Part shown: positions 25,494 to 34,098 of the stretch, one piece after another
Layout: each line of letters begins with the position of its first letter
Position numbering within the stretch: position 1 is the stretch's first letter
Source of the DNA: Candidatus Colicola coprequi
GTDB taxonomy: Bacteria; Bacteroidota; Bacteroidia; Bacteroidales; Paludibacteraceae
DNA length: 36,196 nucleotides
Assembly (NCBI GenBank): GCA_018065765.1
Contig: JAGHSR010000158.1
Coordinates: 1 to 36,196 of the forward strand
Direction: 5' to 3'
Notes under the pieces: model-generated
What the model was told of the DNA's origin: nothing
Database searches by the model: none
Seen by the model: the letters and a program-made list of their open reading frames with translations, nothing else
Made by a program: the position numbers and the translations under genes

Positions 25494-25624
25494 GCATTTC
25501 GCATTTAGCATTTTGCATTTTGCATTCTGCATTTTGCATTTAGCATTCCGCATTCTGCATTCTGCATTCTGCATTTCGCATTTTGCATTTCGCATTTTGC
25601 ATTCCGCATTCTGCATTTTGCATT
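25494..25624. repeat. GCATTYN heptamer array (18 full units)
   Basis: GCATT starts every 7 bp from 25494 to 25620 without a slip. Base 6 is almost always C or T, and base 7 is T, C or A. The array lies between clpB and a dyad element. Because 7 is not a multiple of 3, each strand reads a repeating heptapeptide in any open frame, which explains the spurious extension of the clpB frame to 25616. Confidence 0.95.
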
Positions 25625-25666
25625 CCCCTCCCTTGCCCTATGAGGGAAAGGGCTGGGGATAGGGTC
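25625..25666. repeat. C/G-rich dyad element next to the heptamer array
   Basis: CCCTT-G-CCC (25630-25638) pairs with GGG-A-AAGGG (25644-25652), followed by CTGGGGATAGGGT. It resembles a C/G-rich dyad seen between genes in many bacterial genomes. A second element of the same design follows the arrays at 36028. Confidence 0.6.
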
Positions 25667-25710
25667 TTTTCTTCATCTCCTCTCTCAAACTCCATGCCAC
25701 GACAACTAGT

Positions 25711-25727
25711 ACTGCCAAAATGGCAGT
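25711..25727. promoter_or_regulatory. Candidate operator, inverted repeat upstream of the metal operon
   Basis: ACTGCCA (25711-25717), AAA, TGGCAGT (25721-25727), a perfect 7-3-7 palindrome 37 bp upstream of the operon's -33 element. No regulator gene is in the window. It could equally be a small hairpin without a role. Confidence 0.4.
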
Positions 25728-25763
25728 GTTCTGCTTATTTTAAGAGAAAAAAACTACCTGCGC

Positions 25764-25794
25764 TTGCCCATTTAATAAAATTGTAGTACCTTTG
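25764..25794 (+). promoter_or_regulatory. Bacteroidales promoter of the metal operon
   Basis: TTG at 25764-25766, a 20-bp spacer and TACCTTTG at 25787-25794. With the usual start 5-7 bases after the box, the mRNA would begin only about 2-5 nt before the ATG at 25804. Confidence 0.85.
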
Positions 25795-25803
25795 CGGTCA
25801 ATT

Positions 25804-28134
25804 ATGAAGAAGATTTGTTTGTTTATACTTGTTGTGCTGTTTCCACTTTCGCTCTCAGCACATATTCATGGATTGGTGTTGGACGACAAGGGCAATGCCC
25901 TGCCCGGAGCGAATGTGTGGTGGATGAACACCACCATGGGGGTCGTCACCGATGCGGACGGACACTTTGAGATTGAACCCACACACGCCACTCGGCGCTT
26001 GATAACCTCCTTTATGGGCTATGTCTCAGATACTACTGAGGTGCATGGGGAAACGTCTCTGACTATCGTCTTGGTCGAAGACCTGCAGTTGGAAGAAGTG
26101 ACTATCTCCGAACGCAAAGCTGCCGTGATGCGCTCTCGCGTGTCAACACTCAATACGACCACACTCACAAACGAAGAATTGTGCAAAGCCGCCTGCTGCA
26201 ATCTGGCAGGTTCGTTCGAGACATCGGCTGCTGTGGATGTGGCATATGCTGATGCCGCTACAGGGGCTAAGCAGATTCGGCTGTTAGGGCTCAACGGTAC
26301 GTACGTGCAACTGCTTACCGAGAACACTCCCAACGTGCGTGGACTGGCTCAGTCCTTTGGTATGGAGTACATCCCCGCTGCATGGATGGACGCTATTCAG
26401 GTCAGCAAGGGAACATCATCCGTGCGCAATGGCTATGAATCCGTCACCGGGCAAATCAATGTGGAGTACCTCAAACCACAGACCACGTCACCTCTGTCTA
26501 TTGATGCTATTGTAATGGACAAATTAGAGACCGAAGTGGATGTAACCGGTGGCTGGAAAGTGAGCGATATTTGCCATACCGCCGTGCTGGCACACGTTCG
26601 CAATACTTCTATGGAGATGGATCACAACCACGATGGTTTTTTGGATATGCCTATCAATAGCAACCTGAACGTGATGAATCGTTGGTACTTCAAAAGCGGT
26701 CAGTACGGAGGGCAGATACTGGTTCGCGGTATCTATGATAAACGCATCAGTGGTATGTCTCGTGCCACTCAACATCCTTACCAAATCGACTTGCGCACAC
26801 GACGCGTGGACGGCTTTGCCAAGTTTGGCTATCATATGGATGAAGATTTAGGCCGTTCTTTAGGAATCATCGCCTCGGCTTCTTATCACAGCCAAACCAA
26901 TATCTATGGCTCGCGAGAGTGGGATGCAGCACAGACCAATGCCTATCTGAATGCCATCTTCCAAACCAACTTTGAGAACCCGCAGTTGGATCCCGAAGAT
27001 AAGCACGAACATACCTTGGCTGTCGGGCTCAGTCTCAACTACGACCGATACGAGGAAACAATCGCGTTATACGCGATACTGCAAGCCATGCGCCCATTGG
27101 ATCGTCAAGAACTGACACCGGGTATTTTTGCCGAATATACCTATTCGTATCTGGACGTTTTGACCATCTTGGCGGGTGTTCGCGAAGATTGGTCTTCGCA
27201 ATACGGTTTCTTCACCACGCCTCGACTGAATGTGCGCTACGCACCATTCAGCTGGTGGACATTGCGCGGTAGTGTCGGTTTGGGATATCGCTCTCCTAAC
27301 TTAGTGGCAGACAATGCAGCCTTCCTTCCCTCTTCGCGCCGGTGGACCACCAATGGCTTTGCCTCGCTGCCTACATGGTTGACGCAAGAGAAAGCCCTCA
27401 ATACCGGTGCAACTATGACTTTCTATATCCCTATTGCATCTCGCGAATTGCAACTGACAGGTGAGTATTACTTCACCAAGTTCCTCGATGGCGTTATCGT
27501 CGATATTGAAAGAGCAGGGTTGGTTAATGTGATGACTATGAAGGATAACCCCGCCTTGCAGCAGTTTGCTCACAACTGGCAGGTCGAGGCTAATATGGAA
27601 ATCTTGCGCGGATGGACTATGACGCTGGCTTTCCGTTATACGGATACGCGCCAAACAACCTTCGATAATGCTGTCAATGCCTATCAACTTCGCGAAAAAC
27701 CACTGCAAAATCGTTTCAAGGGAATCATCTCTACCTCATACCAAACGCCTAAAAAGACTTGGCAGTTTGACGCTACGATGCAGTTTAATGGTTATGGCCG
27801 CATGCCGGATTGTTTCTCCAATCCTGATAATGGGCAGTATTTTGAGCGCGATGGTCATCTTTATCATACATGGTATCCACAACTCATGGCGCAGATAACT
27901 CGCTATTTCCATGGAGGGTCAGTTTATGTCGGTTCGGAGAATATGACCAATTTCACGCAGAAGAATCCCATCTTAGGCGACAGGATAGAGGGTACTACAT
28001 ACATCGACCCCACATCCGCCGGCTATGATGCCGGTCAGGTGTGGGGACCGATTAAAGGATGGAATTTGTATATTGGTGTCCGTTGGGCTCTTGATACTCC
28101 GGAGAAATCGTCCGAACATCATCATGCGAACTGA
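25804..28134 (+). CDS. TonB-dependent outer-membrane receptor, metal-operon type
   Basis: 776 residues from the ATG at 25804 (signal peptide ending LSLSAH). The frame is open from 25792, but that lies inside the promoter box. Residues about 20-100 are a carboxypeptidase-D regulatory-like domain (GLVLDDKGNALPGANVWW). The plug has the CKAACCNLAGSFETSAAVDV stretch typical of receptors that accompany heavy-metal genes, then a 22-strand-type barrel. The C-terminus ends EHHHAN and an internal MDHNHDGFLDM could bind metal. It likely imports or senses a metal complex using TonB energy. It begins a five-gene run with a His-rich protein and an RND pump. Confidence 0.92.
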   Translation: MKKICLFILVVLFPLSLSAHIHGLVLDDKGNALPGANVWWMNTTMGVVTDADGHFEIEPTHATRRLITSFMGYVSDTTEVHGETSLTIVLVEDLQLEEVTISERKAAVMRSRVSTLNTTTLTNEELCKAACCNLAGSFETSAAVDVAYADAATGAKQIRLLGLNGTYVQLLTENTPNVRGLAQSFGMEYIPAAWMDAIQVSKGTSSVRNGYESVTGQINVEYLKPQTTSPLSIDAIVMDKLETEVDVTGGWKVSDICHTAVLAHVRNTSMEMDHNHDGFLDMPINSNLNVMNRWYFKSGQYGGQILVRGIYDKRISGMSRATQHPYQIDLRTRRVDGFAKFGYHMDEDLGRSLGIIASASYHSQTNIYGSREWDAAQTNAYLNAIFQTNFENPQLDPEDKHEHTLAVGLSLNYDRYEETIALYAILQAMRPLDRQELTPGIFAEYTYSYLDVLTILAGVREDWSSQYGFFTTPRLNVRYAPFSWWTLRGSVGLGYRSPNLVADNAAFLPSSRRWTTNGFASLPTWLTQEKALNTGATMTFYIPIASRELQLTGEYYFTKFLDGVIVDIERAGLVNVMTMKDNPALQQFAHNWQVEANMEILRGWTMTLAFRYTDTRQTTFDNAVNAYQLREKPLQNRFKGIISTSYQTPKKTWQFDATMQFNGYGRMPDCFSNPDNGQYFERDGHLYHTWYPQLMAQITRYFHGGSVYVGSENMTNFTQKNPILGDRIEGTTYIDPTSAGYDAGQVWGPIKGWNLYIGVRWALDTPEKSSEHHHAN

Positions 28135-28143
28135 ATAAGATAA

Positions 28144-28524
28144 ATGATAGCAAAGCGACCACATATTCGTAAATGGCTGGCAGCGTTTCTGCTGTTGATA
28201 TTTGGTGTGTACTACACCAATGTCACTTTGTTTTACCATACGCACATTATCAATGGTACGACCATTGTTCACAGTCACTGCCACAGCCATCAACACCACA
28301 GTACCAGTGATGGTGGTCACTCGGGCGTTCATGTTACACTCTATGCTCAACTGACCAGCCAATTGCTGATGACAGCGGCTGACATGGGAGTCGACTGGAT
28401 GGCTCCGTTTGGTTTGGTGGCTCGGTTGGGCGAACAGCAGTCGAAGGAAGAAAACTGTCCGATCTTGGACGGACTCTACCTGCGTGCCCCTCCTGTGTTT
28501 GTAAAAACATCGTTATTTCTTTAA
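28144..28524 (+). CDS. Small His-rich membrane protein
   Basis: 126 residues starting 9 bases after the receptor stop. A basic N-terminus and one membrane helix (about residues 10-31) are followed by HTH and then the cluster VHSHCHSHQHH (residues 42-52), with another His at 59. The C-terminal half is plain. A periplasmic metal-binding role is inferred from the cluster and the operon. I know of no biochemically defined family. Confidence 0.8.
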   Translation: MIAKRPHIRKWLAAFLLLIFGVYYTNVTLFYHTHIINGTTIVHSHCHSHQHHSTSDGGHSGVHVTLYAQLTSQLLMTAADMGVDWMAPFGLVARLGEQQSKEENCPILDGLYLRAPPVFVKTSLFL

Positions 28525-28557
28525 CCTTTTTTTACAAACATAATTCAGCATATTTCA

Positions 28558-29616
28558 ATGAGATATACCTTATTCGTCAGTGCCCTTATCGGCCTGACAT
28601 TGACAGCTTGTAGCCGTGTACAAACTGCCGACAACAATCGTGAGGATGTAAGTCGTTATCTTCGTATAGATATAGTACATTCCGCTCCTTTTTCTACCAC
28701 ATATACCACTGTAGGTACGTTACGTGCCGAAGCAGGCAAAATAGCCGAAGTGGGTTTGCCCATGGATGGTCGCATAGGAACCATTCATAAGCGTTTGAGT
28801 GACCCGGTACGGGTTGGAACACCTTTGTTCTCCGTATGCTCGCCCGGGTTTGCCGACCAGTGCAAATCCTATTTTCAGGCAGAGTCCAATTATCAGTTCC
28901 AACAAAAGACCTATGCCCGTCAGCAGGTACTTCATGAAACAGGTATCGTGTCTGACAGAGAGTGGGAAGAAACAACCAATAACCTGGAATTGGCTCGCAG
29001 AGAGTTGAAACAATGGGAATACACCATCAGGGCTTTGGGAATTGATATAGCCGGTTTGAAGGAATCCGGTGAACTGAATATAGTCTCCCCTATAAAGGGT
29101 GAGATAGTGCGTATGGAGTTGACTCCGGGACAATATGTTCGCCAAGACAGCCCCGCATTGATAACCATAGCCGATTTAAGTACGGTTTGGGTGGCTGCCC
29201 AAATTAAAGAACACTATCTGGACCGGATTCATTACAACGATTCGGTGGAGGTATTCCTGAACAATGACCGGCATTTTCATGTAACGGGTCAGGTAGTATA
29301 TATCGGGCAATTGTTAGACCCGGAAACCCGTTCCATAGAAGTTCTGATTTCATGTGCCAACCCACAGAGGGAACTCAAACCGGGCATGTTTGCTCATGTT
29401 CATTTCACGTCTGAGCCCACTGAGGCCATACAGGTGCCTGCCTCTGCGATATTGCAGGATGAGAATACTCCGTTTGTTTATGTGCAGGCCGAAGACAGCA
29501 GTTTTGTTCGCAGGCCGGTGACAGTGGAGAGTGGTGATTCCGGAATGGTTCATATTATCAGCGGTCTGGAAGAAGGAGAACGTATTGTAGCAGAGGGTGG
29601 ACTTTATCTGAATTAG
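28558..29616 (+). CDS. RND efflux periplasmic adaptor (CusB/CzcB type)
   Basis: 352 residues, lipoprotein with lipobox LTAC (Cys18). Residues about 55-80 and 165-195 form the split lipoyl domain (VGLPMDGRIGTIHKRLSD and IVSPIKGEIVRM), with a coiled-coil hairpin between, then beta-barrel and membrane-proximal domains (LKPGMFAHVHF, VPASAIL). It links the inner-membrane pump to the TolC-like channel. The pump gene follows 6 bp later. Confidence 0.92.
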   Translation: MRYTLFVSALIGLTLTACSRVQTADNNREDVSRYLRIDIVHSAPFSTTYTTVGTLRAEAGKIAEVGLPMDGRIGTIHKRLSDPVRVGTPLFSVCSPGFADQCKSYFQAESNYQFQQKTYARQQVLHETGIVSDREWEETTNNLELARRELKQWEYTIRALGIDIAGLKESGELNIVSPIKGEIVRMELTPGQYVRQDSPALITIADLSTVWVAAQIKEHYLDRIHYNDSVEVFLNNDRHFHVTGQVVYIGQLLDPETRSIEVLISCANPQRELKPGMFAHVHFTSEPTEAIQVPASAILQDENTPFVYVQAEDSSFVRRPVTVESGDSGMVHIISGLEEGERIVAEGGLYLN

Positions 29617-29622
29617 GCGACT

Positions 29623-32600
29623 ATGAAAAAATTTATCAAACAACTCATAGAGCGCCGTTGGCTGGTGCTGGCCATTTTTGTTGTGCTGGCTTTGGCCGGA
29701 TGCTACAGTTGGAAGCAATTGGCGCTGGATGCCTATCCGGATATAGCGGACGTGACGGTTCAGGTCGTAACGCAAGTGCCGGGGTTGGCAGCCGAAGAAA
29801 TAGAAGAACAGATTACCGAGCCAATGGAAAGAGCCTTAAACGGTATTCCGAAACTGTCGGTAATGCGAAGCAATAACACTTTCGGGCTATCCATTATAGT
29901 ACTGGTATTTGAGGATGGAGTGGATGATTATTGGGCTCGTCAACGGGTGACGGAGCGAATAGCCGATGTGGATTTACCCTATGGGGCTGTTCCCGGACTG
30001 AATCCGTTGACCTCTCCTACCGGGGAGATATACCGATATATTTTGGTCAGTGAGAACAATCATTCACTCCGTGAGTTGACAGAACTCAATAAATGGGTGG
30101 TTATTCCCCGTCTGAAGCAGATAGCCGGAGTGGCCGATGTGAGCAATTACGGAGGTATCACCACGCAATATCAGGTGGAAATAGATCCTGACCTGATGGA
30201 CAGTTATGATGTTTCTCTCAGTGAAGTGACCGAAGCACTGGAACGCAATAATATCAATGCGGGAGGAAGTATGCTTACCCGCGGAGATTTGGGTTATGTG
30301 GTTCGAGGTGTGGGCTTGATACACGATTTGGAGGATATGGGCAATATTGTTATTAAATCGGTCCACGGTACGCCTATCTATATCAAGGACCTTGGCTCTC
30401 TCAAATACGGCAATCTGGAAAGAAAGGGAATATTGGGTTATACCGATGACCATTATCGCATCTCCGATGGGGTGGAGGGTATTGTTCAAATGCTTCGCCA
30501 TGAGAATCCCTCGCAGGTGTTGGAATCGGTTCATGCTGCCGTAGATGAACTCAATGAACATATTCTGCCCGATGGAGTGGTTATTCATACTATATTGGAC
30601 AGAACCAGTCTGGTTCAAACCACTTTGCACACCGTAACCCGTACCCTGCTGTTTGGTATGCTGTTGGTGATAGGAGTCTTGGTTCTTTTTCTCAGAAGTC
30701 CGCGGAGTGCCATGCTGGTGGCTATTACGATACCCGTTTCCCTGCTTATAGCGTTTATATTGATGCACATAACCAATATCCCGGCCAACCTGTTGTCGTT
30801 AGGGGCTATAGATTTTGGTATATTGGTGGATGGCGCTATCGTGATGGTGGAAACCATACTTAAACTCAGAGAGAAGAATCCAGACCAGGCGCTTGACCTG
30901 AAAGAGACTATTCGTCAAATCACAGCAGTGGCCAAGCCTATTTTCTTTGCTACGCTGATTATCATTGTGGCTTATCTGCCGTTGTTTGCTTTTCAGCGAA
31001 TCGAACGAAAACTGTTTACCCCGATGGCTTTTACGGTAGGATACGCCTTATTGGGAGCATTACTATGTGCTCTGGTGCTTATTCCGGGGCTGGCATACGC
31101 TATTTATCGTAAGCCACAAAAAATCTATCGCAATCACACCATAGAAAAACTGACAGACCGATATGCAGGACATACCTCGTGGCTCATCGCTCATCCAAAG
31201 AAACTGTTGGCTCCTGTGGGAGGCGTGTTGCTGACGGTGATGGTGCTGGCTTTTACTGTGGGAAAGGATTTCCTGCCTGCATTGGACGAAGGTGGTATCT
31301 GGATTCAGGTTCAGACTCCGTATGGCATATCATTGGAACGTTCTACCCAATTTGCGGATACACTTCGTGAACGACTCAAGACTTTTCCCGAAGTGACGTA
31401 TGTGTTGACGCAGGTGGGGCGTGATGATGAGGGTACAGAAGCCTTTACTCCATCACACATCGAGTGCAGTGTAGGACTGCGCCCGTACAGTGAATGGAAA
31501 CATGGAAGAACCAAGCAGGATCTGGTGGATGATATGTCAGCCATGATTGATACCATGCCCGGGTATTCCGTGGGATTCTCGCAACCCATTATCGATATGG
31601 TGATGGACCAGATGGCAGGTTCCCATTCGGATTTGGCAGTCAAAGTCTACGGGGAAAATCAGAGTGAAAGTCGTAAGGTCGCTCAACAGATTGTGGATGT
31701 ATTGTCCACCATTCGAGGTGCTACTGACGTGATGATAGATCAGGAACCACCTTTACCACAATTGCAGATTGATGTTAATCGTCCACGTGTAGCCCAATAT
31801 GGTTTGAATATGGCTGATGTGAGTGAATTGATAGAGGTTGGAGTAGGGGGAAAGGCTGTGGCATCACTGTATCACAATGGGCGTGTGCATGATATAACCT
31901 GCCGTTACAAGGAATCATCTCGTGATACACCGGAGAAAATAGGACAACTGATGTTGACCAATTCAGATGGGGTAAGAATACCTCTGGCCGCAGTTGCCGA
32001 TATTCATACATCATTGGGAGCCAGTACTTTGTCGCGAGAAATGAATCGTCGGCATCTGACCATACGTGTCAATTTGAGAGGTCGTGATTTGAGTTCGTTC
32101 CTGGAAGAGGCAGAGCAACGTATTGAACAGCAAGTGCAATATGACCACACCTCCATGCAAATCAAGTGGGATGGACAGTATCAGAATCAACAACGGGCTT
32201 ATGCGCGCTTAATGGTGGTTATCCCCTTTGTCCTGGCACTGATGTTCTTACTAATGTATGGTGCTTTCGGTAATTGGCGTCAGGCAGGCATGATGTTGTG
32301 CCTATTGCCACTTTCTCTATTAGGTGGCTTGGCCGCTTTGAATATCCGAGGCATGTCGTTCAATGTTTCTTCAGCTGTCGGATTCATCGCTTTGTTTGGA
32401 CTGACCATTCAAAACGGTGTGATTATGATTTCTCATATCAATCATTTGCGTCACGATGGGTTGGAACTCGGTCAGGCCGTATGTCAGGGTGTGACACATC
32501 GTCTGCGTCCCATATTGATGACTGCTTCCGTGGCAGTATTGGGCCTGTTGCCTGCTTCAATGGCAACAGGAGTGGGTTCGGATGTACAACGTCCATTGGC

Positions 32601-32727
32601 TACCGTGATTGTCTATGGGTTGTTGTGTTCCACTATCATCACGTTGTACGTACTGCCTGTTTTTTACTATTACGTGGAAAACCAAGTCCAAAAACATCTC
32701 GCACAAAAATATTCAGATAAAAAATGA
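29623..32727 (+). CDS. Heavy-metal RND efflux pump, CzcA-type
   Basis: 1034 residues with the RND plan: helix 1, a large periplasmic loop, helices 2-6, a second loop and helices 8-12. Helix 4 reads DFGILVDGAIVMVE; Asp397, Asp403 and Glu410 have the spacing of the proton-relay triad of CzcA (6 and 7 residues). This pattern belongs to divalent-cation pumps (Zn, Co, Cd, Ni). The monovalent Cu/Ag pumps have a different helix-4 sequence. The substrate is therefore inferred to be a divalent metal. The 3' end overlaps the TolC gene start (ATGA). Confidence 0.93.
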   Translation: MKKFIKQLIERRWLVLAIFVVLALAGCYSWKQLALDAYPDIADVTVQVVTQVPGLAAEEIEEQITEPMERALNGIPKLSVMRSNNTFGLSIIVLVFEDGVDDYWARQRVTERIADVDLPYGAVPGLNPLTSPTGEIYRYILVSENNHSLRELTELNKWVVIPRLKQIAGVADVSNYGGITTQYQVEIDPDLMDSYDVSLSEVTEALERNNINAGGSMLTRGDLGYVVRGVGLIHDLEDMGNIVIKSVHGTPIYIKDLGSLKYGNLERKGILGYTDDHYRISDGVEGIVQMLRHENPSQVLESVHAAVDELNEHILPDGVVIHTILDRTSLVQTTLHTVTRTLLFGMLLVIGVLVLFLRSPRSAMLVAITIPVSLLIAFILMHITNIPANLLSLGAIDFGILVDGAIVMVETILKLREKNPDQALDLKETIRQITAVAKPIFFATLIIIVAYLPLFAFQRIERKLFTPMAFTVGYALLGALLCALVLIPGLAYAIYRKPQKIYRNHTIEKLTDRYAGHTSWLIAHPKKLLAPVGGVLLTVMVLAFTVGKDFLPALDEGGIWIQVQTPYGISLERSTQFADTLRERLKTFPEVTYVLTQVGRDDEGTEAFTPSHIECSVGLRPYSEWKHGRTKQDLVDDMSAMIDTMPGYSVGFSQPIIDMVMDQMAGSHSDLAVKVYGENQSESRKVAQQIVDVLSTIRGATDVMIDQEPPLPQLQIDVNRPRVAQYGLNMADVSELIEVGVGGKAVASLYHNGRVHDITCRYKESSRDTPEKIGQLMLTNSDGVRIPLAAVADIHTSLGASTLSREMNRRHLTIRVNLRGRDLSSFLEEAEQRIEQQVQYDHTSMQIKWDGQYQNQQRAYARLMVVIPFVLALMFLLMYGAFGNWRQAGMMLCLLPLSLLGGLAALNIRGMSFNVSSAVGFIALFGLTIQNGVIMISHINHLRHDGLELGQAVCQGVTHRLRPILMTASVAVLGLLPASMATGVGSDVQRPLATVIVYGLLCSTIITLYVLPVFYYYVENQVQKHLAQKYSDKK

Positions 32728-33950
32728 AACAGACTATAAATATTATCGGACTGTGTTTGAGTCTTTCCGTCCAGGCACAGGTATATGATTATAATCAGTT
32801 GTTGGGTGCGGCCGCTCTCAATAATTCTTCCTATCTGGCCCAAAAATACAATGTGGATATTGCGATGGCAGAAGAACAAGCGGCTCGCGTTTTCAATAAC
32901 CCGGAAATCAGTTTTACTTATGGCAATAATCAGGATTGGAATTTGCATATGGGTCAAACATATGAAGCCGGTTTGAGTTACAACATTCCTTTGAGTTCCG
33001 TTCGCGGTGCCCAGATACGTGTTGCTTCAGCGAATCGTCAGGCCAATGAGGCTGAAGTGGCAGACTTTTGGTGTGCCCTCAAATTGCAAATCTCGCATGC
33101 TTACGCAGCAGCCTGGTTGGCCAAACAGCAGATGCAGTTGTGCTATGATAATTACCGTATGATGGAGCAGATTGCCCGTGGAGACAGCATCCGACTGACT
33201 ATCGGAGATGTAAGTCCTACGGATGCCATGCAGTCTTTCCTGGAAGTCAGGACGGCCCGTGGAGAATGGCTGATGGCAGGAAATGAGTACCACAATGCCT
33301 TGTTGAATCTGTCTGTGTTTATTGGCGGAACACAGGTGGATAGTATAGGTGAATTGCCCGAATTGCCTGATGCAGTCGCATCATTGCCGGAGTTGCAGCA
33401 GCAGGCCTGCGATAATCGAAATGACCTGAAAGCGGCCTATTGGCAACAAAACGCATCAGAGAAAGCTTTACAGTTGGTTCGTGCTCAACAAGCTCCTGAT
33501 TTGACCATTAATGCCGGCTATGTACACAGCACGGAGGTCAGAAATGAGATAGCTCCTGCTCCCAAATATGATGGTTTTTCTGTAGGAGTGTCCATGCCGT
33601 TGAATTTTTCTTCTCTCAATCGTGGTGAGCGTTCCGCTGCTGAAAATCGCCTCAAACAATCATCTTTGACATATCAAACTGTGCAACAGCAAATAAATGC
33701 AGAGGTGGCTCAAACTTACCATACATATCTGGTGGCCGAGGAAATAAGCAACAATTACGATGCGTCCATTTTGTCTGACGCCCAATTGATTCAACAGAAA
33801 AGGCATCAGGCTTATACGCAAGGTGACACAGGCTTATTACCGCTTTTGGATGCCAGTCGTACCTATCGAGACATTTTGTCTAGTTATTATGAGGCGATTG
33901 CCAACAGGTTTGTGGCATATTCTGAACTGATGCGAGCGACAGGGCAATAA
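32724..33950 (+). CDS. TolC-family outer-membrane efflux channel
   Basis: 408 residues with a signal peptide ending VQAQ (about residue 19). Two repeats of long alpha-helical hairpins with short beta strands are visible, for example NNPEISFTYGNNQDWNLHMG and the related APDLTINAGYVHSTE. The channel completes the tripartite pump with the two preceding genes. The ATG overlaps the pump stop by 4 bases. A strong hairpin terminator follows. Confidence 0.92.
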   Translation: MKQTINIIGLCLSLSVQAQVYDYNQLLGAAALNNSSYLAQKYNVDIAMAEEQAARVFNNPEISFTYGNNQDWNLHMGQTYEAGLSYNIPLSSVRGAQIRVASANRQANEAEVADFWCALKLQISHAYAAAWLAKQQMQLCYDNYRMMEQIARGDSIRLTIGDVSPTDAMQSFLEVRTARGEWLMAGNEYHNALLNLSVFIGGTQVDSIGELPELPDAVASLPELQQQACDNRNDLKAAYWQQNASEKALQLVRAQQAPDLTINAGYVHSTEVRNEIAPAPKYDGFSVGVSMPLNFSSLNRGERSAAENRLKQSSLTYQTVQQQINAEVAQTYHTYLVAEEISNNYDASILSDAQLIQQKRHQAYTQGDTGLLPLLDASRTYRDILSSYYEAIANRFVAYSELMRATGQ

Positions 33951-34002
33951 CCCTATTGCAGGGTAAATGGAATTTGGGCTGAATACACGGAGACTATACA
34001 AA

Positions 34003-34044
34003 GTAAAACCACACAAGGTGCACTTGCGTGGTTTTACTTCTTTT
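34003..34044. terminator. Bidirectional terminator between the metal operon and tyrS
   Basis: GTAAAACCAC (34003-34012) pairs with GTGGTTTTAC (34028-34037), with an inner CAAG/CTTG. On the plus strand it is followed by TTCTTTT and on the minus strand by TTTGT. The genes on either side converge here. Confidence 0.85.
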
Positions 34045-34098
34045 GAGAGCTATCTATCCTCCCTCTATCCTCCGCTAATCCTCGGCTAAAAAGATAGG

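Noticed and set aside
25473..25616. N-terminal extension of clpB by 48 residues (repeating M-Q-N-A-E-C-K pattern)
   Set aside because: It is purely the heptamer array read in an open frame. Family alignment favours the start at 25472. Translation of the extension cannot be excluded without protein data.
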